This document shows positions 13,631 through 21,400 of a stretch of DNA of 64,000 nt, piece after piece. The DNA is taken from NCBI RefSeq assembly GCF_017356015.1, contig NZ_JAFIQV010000005.1, positions 124,001 to 188,000 of the forward strand. The letters run 5' to 3'. Position numbers and translations under genes: made by a program. How positions within the stretch are numbered: position 1 is the stretch's first letter; the number at the start of each line of letters is the position of its first letter. The notes under the pieces were generated by a model. That model made no database searches, had not been told where the DNA came from, and was given only the letters and a program-made list of their open reading frames with translations. This DNA comes from Azospirillum sp. SYSU D00513. Its GTDB lineage: Bacteria > Pseudomonadota > Alphaproteobacteria > Azospirillales > Azospirillaceae.

Positions 13631-14335
13631 TCACAGCGTGGCCAGCAGGGCCGGCAGGTCGCGCACCGAGCCGAGGCGCCAGCAGTTCTCCGCCGGCGGC
13701 TCCGCCTCCTCATGTGCCCAGGTCAGGTGGTAGGGGACATGCACGGCCCGCGCGCCGACCGCCACCACCGGCAGGATGTCGGACCGGACGGAGTTGCCGA
13801 CCATGAGGAAGCGCGCCGGATCGACGCCGCGCCGCTCCAGGATGCGGCGGTAGGTCGCCGGGTCCTTCTCGCTGACGATTTCCACGCCGTGGAAGCGCTC
13901 GGCGAGGCCGGAGCGGGCGATCTTGCTCTCCTGGTCGAACAGGTCTCCCTTGGTGATCAGCAGCAGCCGGTGGCTTGAGGCGAGCGCCTCGACCGTCTCG
14001 GCCACCCCGTCCAGCAGCTCCACCGGATGGGCCAGCATGGACTTTCCGAACTCCATCAGCGTCTGGATGTCGCGCGCCGGCACGCGCCCGCCGGTCACCT
14101 CGATGGCCGTCTCGATCATCGACAGGACGAAGCCCTTGATGCCGTAGCCATAGAAGCGGAGGTTCGCCGTCTCCGCGGCCAGCAGGCGCCGGTCGATGTC
14201 CGACGCGTCGAAGGCCGATCCGTCCTGGCCGGCGGCGTGGGCCAGCAGGGTGCGGAAACGCTCCTGCGTCATGGAGAAGAGCGACTCGTTGTGCCAGAGC
14301 GTGTCGTCGCCGTCGAAGGCGATGGTGTCGATCAT
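13631..14335 (-). CDS. HAD-family hydrolase
   Basis: A 234-residue haloacid-dehalogenase-type phosphatase. Motif I is 'FDGDDTLWHNE' (nucleophile Asp), motif II 'LLLITKGD', and motifs III/IV are in 'EKDPATYRRIL' and 'GNSVRSDILPVVAVGA'. An alpha-helical cap fills residues 20-110. The group resembles YjjG/GPH-type small phosphatases, but no substrate can be read from sequence. It is first in a two-gene set with the cupin protein and diverges from the aminotransferase gene. The start at 14335 begins directly with the catalytic strand (MIDTIAFDGDD), as usual for this family. Confidence 0.85.
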   Translation of the reverse strand: MIDTIAFDGDDTLWHNESLFSMTQERFRTLLAHAAGQDGSAFDASDIDRRLLAAETANLRFYGYGIKGFVLSMIETAIEVTGGRVPARDIQTLMEFGKSMLAHPVELLDGVAETVEALASSHRLLLITKGDLFDQESKIARSGLAERFHGVEIVSEKDPATYRRILERRGVDPARFLMVGNSVRSDILPVVAVGARAVHVPYHLTWAHEEAEPPAENCWRLGSVRDLPALLATL

Positions 14336-14452
14336 GGAGGCCACACATCCCCGAAAAAATGGATTCCGCCCGCCGGCCGCGGTGACGGCGGCTGGCTGGA
14401 CGCGCCCATCATGGCTTAGAGTGCCGGTTTGTTGCCACCTCGCAGGTTGATT

Positions 14453-15628
14453 ATGCCGTCCCTCACCGTCGCCGATTACGGCCTCCGCCCCAGCGCCCAG
14501 ACCCTTCCCGCCAGCGCCATCGTCCAGGTCGCCGATTACGGGCGCGGACGGCCCGGCATGATCCCGATGTGGTTCGGCGAGGGCGACATTCCCGCCCCGG
14601 CGGCGGTGGGCGACGCGGCCTACAAGGCCATCCAGGACGGGCGCGTCTTCTACACGCTGCAGCGCGGCGTGCTGAACCTGCGCGAGACGATCGCCGCCTA
14701 TCTGGAGCGGGTGCACGGGCGCCCGATGGACCTGGAGCGCATCACCGTCACCCATTCCGGCATGACCGCGATCATGATGATCATGCAGGCGCTGGTCGAT
14801 CCGGGCGACGAGGTGGTGATCGTCAGCCCGGTCTGGCCGAACGTCGTCTCCGCCGCCTACCTCATGGGCGGCGTGCCGCGCCAGGTCTCCATGACGCTCG
14901 GCGAGGAGGGCTGGACGCTCGATCTGGAGACGCTGTTCGCCGCCTGCGGGCCGCGCACCAAGGCGATCTTCATCAACTCGCCCAGCAACCCGACCGGCTG
15001 GACCATGTCGCGCGAGGAGATGGCCCGCGTCATGGCCTTCGCCCGCGAGCGCGGGATCTGGGTGATCTCCGACGAGGTCTATTCCCGCCTCGTCTATGAC
15101 GACCGGGTCGCCGCCCCCTCCTTCCTGGAGGTGTCGGAGCCGGAGGACCGGCTGTTCGTCGTCAACAGCTTCTCCAAGTCCTGGGCGATGACCGGCTGGC
15201 GCATGGGTTGGATCATCGCACCGCCGGCACTGGGCAAGGTCATGGCGAACCTCGTGCAGTTCTCCACCTCCGGCATTCCGGAATTCATCCAGATCGCCGG
15301 CGTGACGGCCATCGAGGGGGGCGAGCCCTTCATCGCCAGGATGCGCGAGCAGTACCGCGCCGCCCGCGACCTCGTCTGCGAGGCGCTCGCCACCTCGCCC
15401 CGCGTCCGCGTGCGCCCGGCTCCCGGGGCCTTCTACGCCTTCTTCCAGGTCGAGGGCGAGACGGACAGCCTTGCGCTCGCCAAGCGCATCGTGGACGAAG
15501 CCAACATCGGCCTCGCCCCCGGCGTCGCCTTCGGCCCCGGCGGCGAGGGCGCGCTCCGCCTCTGCTTCGCCAGCCGGCTGGACAAGGTGGAAGAAGCCAT
15601 GGGACGGCTGATGCCCGTGCTGCGGTAG
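14453..15628 (+). CDS. PLP-dependent class I/II aminotransferase
   Basis: A 391-residue fold-type I aminotransferase, probably of the aspartate/aromatic group. It has 'SGMTAIMMIMQALVDPGDEV' near residue 100, 'NSPSNPTGW' for cofactor contacts, 'ISDEVYSRLVYDD' and the PLP-lysine motif 'SFSKSWAMTGWRMGW'. An Arg near the C-terminus ('ALRLCFAS') would hold the substrate carboxylate. Length is normal. The ATG at 14453 (MPSLTVADYG) fits family N-termini better than the TTG eight codons upstream. It diverges from the HAD-cupin pair. The amino donor cannot be told from sequence. Confidence 0.87.
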   Translation: MPSLTVADYGLRPSAQTLPASAIVQVADYGRGRPGMIPMWFGEGDIPAPAAVGDAAYKAIQDGRVFYTLQRGVLNLRETIAAYLERVHGRPMDLERITVTHSGMTAIMMIMQALVDPGDEVVIVSPVWPNVVSAAYLMGGVPRQVSMTLGEEGWTLDLETLFAACGPRTKAIFINSPSNPTGWTMSREEMARVMAFARERGIWVISDEVYSRLVYDDRVAAPSFLEVSEPEDRLFVVNSFSKSWAMTGWRMGWIIAPPALGKVMANLVQFSTSGIPEFIQIAGVTAIEGGEPFIARMREQYRAARDLVCEALATSPRVRVRPAPGAFYAFFQVEGETDSLALAKRIVDEANIGLAPGVAFGPGGEGALRLCFASRLDKVEEAMGRLMPVLR

Positions 15629-15724
15629 GGGGGTGCAAACCGGCGGGCGGTGCCCGCCGGAGCGCCCGGGCTTCAACATTTCATGGCCTCGCCGCGCTGA
15701 ACGGCGAGGCTATAGTGGTCTTCG

Positions 15725-16216
15725 TCATGAACGATGAGATTGGATACTGATGTTCCGGAACGCCGCCCGTGCAGCGATATGCCGACGCGGTTCGGAAACA
15801 CGCGGAGCTTGGCCGGCGTCGATCACGCCGTCGGTGCCCAGGTAAGTCGCTGCATACTGGTCGGCCGACACAAGGATCATGCGTCGTGCCATGGCCTGTG
15901 CAATGATGAGCCGGTCCATGGGATCCCTGTGGCCAGCCACAATCGGCAAATGAAGAACGTTCGAATAATCGGCGGCCTCTTGCACGATGAGGCCGAATCC
16001 TGCCCCCGTTACGCGTGCATCGAAGTTTTCGAGAAGATCCAGGGCATCTTCCCACCGCCCCGAAGCAATTTTCATTGCAATTTCCTGAGCGGAAACCAGG
16101 GTGGCGTAAATTTCGTTGTCGGGATCCTCAAGCGCACCCTTTGCCGCAGGACGCAAGTGCTGCGGAGCATAAAGCGCCCAGAAGAGTGCTTGCGTATCGA
16201 GAAGCAGAACGGGCAT
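15725..16216 (-). CDS. PIN-domain RNase toxin (VapC-like)
   Basis: A 163-residue PIN protein of the COG3744 kind. 'LLLDTQALFWALYAP' has the first Asp, 'SAQEIAMKIASGRW' the Glu, and 'HRDPMDRLIIAQAMARRMILVSADQ' the last acidic positions of the active site. Such proteins usually act as RNase toxins. The gene follows a 78-codon small basic gene by 13 bp on the same strand, the normal antitoxin-toxin order. The last about 30 residues, after 'YLGTDGVIDA', go beyond the usual PIN end and may be a read-on tail. Confidence 0.82.
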   Translation of the reverse strand: MPVLLLDTQALFWALYAPQHLRPAAKGALEDPDNEIYATLVSAQEIAMKIASGRWEDALDLLENFDARVTGAGFGLIVQEAADYSNVLHLPIVAGHRDPMDRLIIAQAMARRMILVSADQYAATYLGTDGVIDAGQAPRVSEPRRHIAARAAFRNISIQSHRS

Positions 16217-16229
16217 GCGGGAGGACGCG

Positions 16230-16466
16230 TCAGTCCTCCAGCTTCAGGCCAAGATGCGCGTGCTGCCCCAGCTTCACGCCCCCGCGTTTGGGAGCAATGA
16301 CCGCTTTCGGCTCAATCATGGTTACGCGAGGCCCGACGACGGTGCCGTTGCGAGACACTGCAATGCCTTCCAGGGCCTTGCGCAGCCTCACCGCGAGAAA
16401 GCGCGAACGGGTCCTCCGCTGCTGGGAGCCAAGTAGGGCTTTCGGCTTTTTGGTCGGTGCGTTCAT
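16230..16466 (-). CDS. Small basic protein, probable antitoxin of the PIN gene
   Basis: A 78-residue, Lys/Arg-rich protein. It has none of the Phd, AbrB or ribbon-helix-helix signatures I know. The middle 'RRTRSRFLAVRLRKAL' could be a DNA-binding helix, and the C-terminus 'KLGQHAHLGLKLED' may be the toxin-binding peptide, as in other PIN antitoxins. The call rests on its size, basic nature and position 13 bp before the PIN gene. The ATG at 16466 is preferred; a longer in-frame start would add 17 residues. Confidence 0.5.
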   Translation of the reverse strand: MNAPTKKPKALLGSQQRRTRSRFLAVRLRKALEGIAVSRNGTVVGPRVTMIEPKAVIAPKRGGVKLGQHAHLGLKLED

Positions 16467-16554
16467 GCCTTCAAGATACGTCAGAACCCGCGAAAATCCA
16501 GCCCCGGAAAGGAGCAAACGGACGGCCCGGACCTTGCCTCGGAGTTGCGTGTTC

Positions 16555-18249
16555 CTACGCGCTTCCCATCGTCTGGGTCAGCGCGTTGAGGAGCGCCGGC
16601 GGGGTGACGGGCTTGTGCAGGACGTTGATGCCGCTCGCCCGCGCCTCGCGGATGCGGTCGGGGGCGGTGTCGCCGGTGATGATGATGCTGGGGATCGGCT
16701 GGTGGAACAGCTCGCACAACTCGCGGATGGCCTCGGCGCCGTTGCGGCCCTCGCGCAGGCGATAGTCGCTGAGGATCATGCTGGGCGGGCGGCCGTGTTC
16801 GGACAGCAGCCCGACCGCCTCCGCCGCAGAAGAGGCGGCGATCACCTCGTAGCCCCAGCCCTGCAGCACCATCTGGAGGCTGGCGAGCACCACCGGCTCG
16901 TCGTCGATCAGGACGATCGTTCCCCGCGAGGACGTGCCGCGCGACGCGTCGGCGCCCTCGCCGGCGCGCACCGGGCGGCGGACGTCGCGCCGGGCGACGG
17001 GCTGGAGCGGCACCTCGACCCAGCGCAGGGCGCCGCGCCCCGGCAGTGGCCGCGCGCCGACCGTCAGCCCCATCAGGGCCGCGAGCCGCCGCACCACGGC
17101 GAAGCCGAGCGCGATGCCCTTCTCCGGCCCCTCCTCCGTCAGGCCGGGCGATTCCCCGTTGCCGGTGTCCCACACCTCGATGCGCAGTAGGCCGCCGTGC
17201 CGCCGGCAGCCGACCAGCACCCGCCCGTCCTCCGTGCCGCGCAGGGCACCGTCCACGAGGTTGCGCAGCATGCGGCCGAGCAGGGCCGGGTCGGTGGTCA
17301 CCATGGCGCTGGAGGGCACCACACGCAGATCCACCCCCTTGCGCTCGGCCGTCGCCGTCAGCCCGTTCAGCACCGGCCCCAGCACGCTGTCGGCGGGGAA
17401 GTCCGCCGGCGAGACGGTCACCGTTCCGTCGTCGAGCCGCGCCACGTCGAGCAGGTTGTCGAGCAGCGTCTTCATGGAGTCGACGGCCGTCTCCATGTTG
17501 CGCACCATCTTCAGCATCGGCCCCTCCGGCAGGCGGGAGGCGAGGACCGAGGTGAAGAAGATCAGCGACTGGACCGGCTGGCGCAGGTCGTGGCCAGCGG
17601 CGGCCAGGAACTTGGTGCGTGCGGCGGCGGCGCGCTCCGCCTCCTCCTTGGCGCGGCGCAGCGCCAGGCCGCCGTCCTCTCCGGACACGGCCACGCCGGA
17701 TGCCGCCGGGCGGGCGGCGGGGCGGTGGGCGGGCGGCCGCTGCACGGGCGGGCGGGCGGGCTCGCGGACCAGCAGGGTCATCAGCCGCTCGCCATTCACC
17801 AGCGCCTCGCCGCCGACGGTGAGGTCCAGGGGGAAGAACCGCCCGTCCCGGTGGCGCCCCTGGGTCCGGCAGCTCTCGCCGACGGTCAGCCCATGCTCGG
17901 GCAGGGCAGGCTCGGGCAGCAGGGACTCGATCCCCTGCCCTTGCAGCGATTCGAGGCCGCGGCCGAACAGGCGCTCGGCCGATCGGCTCAGCGCCCGGAT
18001 GCCGCCGCCCTCGTCCAGCACGATCACGCCATCCCGGACGGAGTCGAGCAGCGCGCGGTTCAGCGCCTCCGGCCCATCGTCCGCGACGGCCGGTGCCGGG
18101 GTGGCGACCGTGAGTTCCTGTGATGGCCGGGCGACGGGCGCCGGCCCGTCCCGGCGGGCGCGCAGCGTCCAGCCGGCCAGGCCCGAGCCGCCGGCCAGCA
18201 GAAGCGCCGCCAGCACGCCGAGGCCCATGTCCGCCAAGGCCATATCCAT
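16555..18249 (-). CDS. Hybrid histidine kinase with eroded ATPase domain
   Basis: A 564-residue protein: one N-terminal membrane helix (about 8-30), a PAS domain (about 65-170), a dimerisation/phosphoacceptor region (H220 in 'AAAGHDLRQPVQSL'), a short ATPase-like domain and a C-terminal receiver (acceptor D495 in 'MILSDYRLREG'). Relatives in this PAS-HisKA-HATPase-receiver group have a long ATP lid between the G1 box and the GxGLGL box. Here 'DTGNGESPGL' runs almost straight into 'KGIALGFAVV', so the F box and lid are missing, and the N box second Asn is absent ('NLVDGALRG'). Autokinase activity is doubtful. The ATG at 18249 has GGGGGAG 6 bp upstream, and a CtrA-like box lies just before it. 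Confidence 0.82.
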   Translation of the reverse strand: MDMALADMGLGVLAALLLAGGSGLAGWTLRARRDGPAPVARPSQELTVATPAPAVADDGPEALNRALLDSVRDGVIVLDEGGGIRALSRSAERLFGRGLESLQGQGIESLLPEPALPEHGLTVGESCRTQGRHRDGRFFPLDLTVGGEALVNGERLMTLLVREPARPPVQRPPAHRPAARPAASGVAVSGEDGGLALRRAKEEAERAAAARTKFLAAAGHDLRQPVQSLIFFTSVLASRLPEGPMLKMVRNMETAVDSMKTLLDNLLDVARLDDGTVTVSPADFPADSVLGPVLNGLTATAERKGVDLRVVPSSAMVTTDPALLGRMLRNLVDGALRGTEDGRVLVGCRRHGGLLRIEVWDTGNGESPGLTEEGPEKGIALGFAVVRRLAALMGLTVGARPLPGRGALRWVEVPLQPVARRDVRRPVRAGEGADASRGTSSRGTIVLIDDEPVVLASLQMVLQGWGYEVIAASSAAEAVGLLSEHGRPPSMILSDYRLREGRNGAEAIRELCELFHQPIPSIIITGDTAPDRIREARASGINVLHKPVTPPALLNALTQTMGSA

Positions 18250-18277
18250 GCGCCGCTCCCCCACCGCCCCGGAAAGG

Positions 18278-18293
18278 TTAACAACTCGTTAAC
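18278..18293. promoter_or_regulatory. CtrA-like box upstream of the hybrid kinase
   Basis: TTAA-CAACTCG-TTAAC matches the full alphaproteobacterial CtrA consensus TTAA-N7-TTAAC. Extended by the flanking G it is also a perfect dyad (GTTAAC-N5-GTTAAC). It lies about 30 bp before the kinase start codon on the minus strand and about 180 bp before the divergent glutamate dehydrogenase gene. Binding is inferred from the motif only. Confidence 0.5.
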
Positions 18294-18470
18294 AGAAGCT
18301 TCTAACATCGGAGCCGGCCCGCCGGTGCCACAACCTGTCCTTTGGGCGTAAGAGCATTTTAGAGGCCTCCATGCCCGCGCGCCGGTTGCCAGCCCCGGCG
18401 GATCGGCTACCCTGTCGCCCAAGGTCGGCCCAGACCGGCCGCGACTGGAAGAACCGGGAAGGAACAGCGC

Positions 18471-21400
18471 ATGGCGCTCAAGGCCGAACAGCTGAAGGAA
18501 AAACTGACCGACCAGGTCGTCCGCCACCTTCATGAGCGGCTGGACCGCGACCGCGCCGGTCCCGCCGAGCGTTTCGTCCGGCAGTTTTACGACAACGTCC
18601 CCCCCGACGACATCCTCCAGGCCCCGGCCGAGCAGCTCTACGGCGCGGCACTCGCCATCTGGCAGTGGGGCCAGCGGCGCGAGCCCGACCGGGCCGCCGT
18701 GCGCGTCTACAACCCGCGCATGGAAGAGCATGGCTGGCAGTCGCCGCGCACCGTGGTGGAGATCGTCAACGACGACATGCCCTTCCTGGTCGATTCCGTC
18801 GTGGCGGAGCTGACGCGCCAGGGGCTGACCGTCCATCTGGTGATCCATCCCGTGGTGCGGGTCGCGCGCGACGAGGCGGGGTGGCTGACCGGTCTGCACG
18901 GGCCGGCCGAGGCGCCGGCGGAGACCAGGCCCGAATCCTTCATGCATGTGGAGATCGGCGCCGTCAGCCGGCCCGAGGCGCTGGAGGCCGCGCGCGCCGG
19001 GCTGGAACGCGTGCTGGGCGACGTGCGGGCGGCGGTCGGTGACTGGGGCGCCATGCTCGACCGCGTGGGCGAGGCGATGGAGGAGTCCGTGGCCGCCTTC
19101 CGCTCCGTCCCGCCGGAGGAGGTGGAGGAGGCGATGGCCTTCCTGCGCTGGCTGAAGGACCACCATTTCACCTTCCTGGGCCTGCGCGAATACCGGTTCG
19201 AGGAGGGGGCGGAAGGCGCGCAGACCTCGCTCAACCTCGTGCCCGAAAGCGGGCTCGGCATCCTGCGCGACGAGCAGGTCACCGTCTTCGACGGCCTGCG
19301 CAACTACGTCACCCTGCCGCCGGAAGTGCGGGAGTTCTTGCGCAACCCGCGCGTCCTGATGGTCACCAAGGCGAACCGCGCCTCCCCCGTCCACCGGCCG
19401 GTGCCGATGGACGTCATCCTCATCAAGCGCTTCGACGAGACGGGCCGGGTCGTCGGCGAGCGTCTGATCGCCGGGCTCTTCACCTCGTCCGCCTACAACC
19501 GCAGCCCGCGCGAGATCCCCTACCTGCGCCGCAAGACCGCCGAGATCGTGGAGCGCGCCGGATTCGAACCGCGCAGCCACGACGGCAAGGCGCTGCTGAA
19601 CATCCTGGAGAGCTACCCGCGCGACGAGCTGTTCCAGATCCGCCCTGACGAGCTGTTCGACATCGCCATGGGCATCCTGCACCTGCAGGAGCGCCAGCGC
19701 ACCGCGCTGTTCCTGCGCAAGGACCCGTTCGAACGCTTCGTCTCCTGCCTCGTCTACATCCCGCGCGACCGCTACGACACCGCCCTGCGCCGGCAGGTCC
19801 AGACCATCCTGGAGAAGGCGCTGGACGGCTGCTGTACGGCCTTCTACACGCAGCTCTCCGAGAACGCCCTGGCCCGGCTGCACCTGATCGTCCGCACGTC
19901 GCCCGGCAAGCTTCCCGCCTTCGATCCGGCGGAGCTGGAGGCGCAGGTGGCCCGCGTCGTGCGCGGCTGGGCCGACCAGCTCGCCTCCGCCCTGATCCAG
20001 GCGCACGGCGAGGAGAAGGGGCTGGCGCTGCTGCGCCGCTACGCCGACGCCTTCCCGGCGGGCTACCGGGAGGACTTCCCGGCCGAGACCGCGGTCCAGG
20101 ACATCGACTGGATCGGACGCGCGGCGGCCCAGGGCGGCTTCGCCGTGAACCTCTACCGCCCGCTGGAGGCCGAACCCGGCACCCTGCATGTGAAGATCTA
20201 CCGCGAGGGCACCCCGGTGCCGCTGTCCGACGTGCTGCCGATGCTGGAGCACATGGACCTGAAGGTCATCACCGAGGTGCCCTACGAGATCGCCGGGGCC
20301 GATGGCGCCCCGGCCGTGTGGATCCATGATTTCGCCGCGCGCGGGCAGGCCGGCGCGCCGGCCGAGATCGCCGCCGTGAAGGAGACGTTCCAGCAGACCC
20401 TGCTGGCCGTGTGGGACGGCCGCATGGAGGATGACGGCTTCAACCGGCTGGTCCTGCGCGCCGGGCTGACCGCGCGGGAGGTCGCCGTCCTGCGCGCCTA
20501 CGCGAAGTACCTGCGCCAGGCGCGGCTGCCCTACGGGCAGGATCTGGTGGAGAACACGCTGGCCGCCTATCCGGCCATCGCCCGCGAGCTGCTGGCCCTG
20601 TTCCACGCCCGCTTCGATCCGTCCGCCACCGCTGCCGGCCCCGGCGACGGCTCTGGGGAGCGGCGGCAGGCCGAGGCCGCCCATGTGGAGGCCATCGAAC
20701 GGGCGCTGGATGGAGTGGGCGACCTGGAGGAGGACCGCATCCTGCGCCGCGTCCTCAACCTGGTCCGCTGCACGTTGCGCACCAACGCCTATCAGCCGGG
20801 GGCCGACAGCCGGCCCAAGCCCTATCTCTCCTTCAAGCTGGACAGCCGCAACATCGAGGAGCTGCCTCTGCCGCGCCCGATGGTGGAGGTCTTCGTCTAC
20901 AGCCCGCGCATGGAGGGCGTGCATCTGCGCGGCGGCAAGGTGGCGCGCGGCGGCATCCGCTGGTCCGACCGGCGCGAGGATTTCCGGACGGAGATCCTCG
21001 GGCTGATGAAGGCGCAGATGGTCAAGAACGCGGTCATCGTGCCGGTCGGCTCCAAGGGCGGCTTCGTGGTCAAGCGCCCGCCGCCGGCCTCGGCGGGCCG
21101 TGAGGCATGGCTCGCCGAAGGCGTGGAATGCTACCGCACATTGATGCGCGGCCTCTTGGACATCACCGACAACTTCGCCGCCGACGGTTCGGTCGCGCCG
21201 CCGGCCGGCGTCGTTCGCCATGACGGGGACGACCCCTATCTGGTGGTCGCCGCCGACAAGGGGACGGCGACCTTCTCCGACTACGCCAACGCGGTGTCGC
21301 TGGAGTACGGATTCTGGGTGGGCGACGCCTTCGCCAGCGGCGGCTCGGCCGGTTACGACCACAAGAAGATGGGCATCACCGCGCGCGGCGCCTGGGAGTC

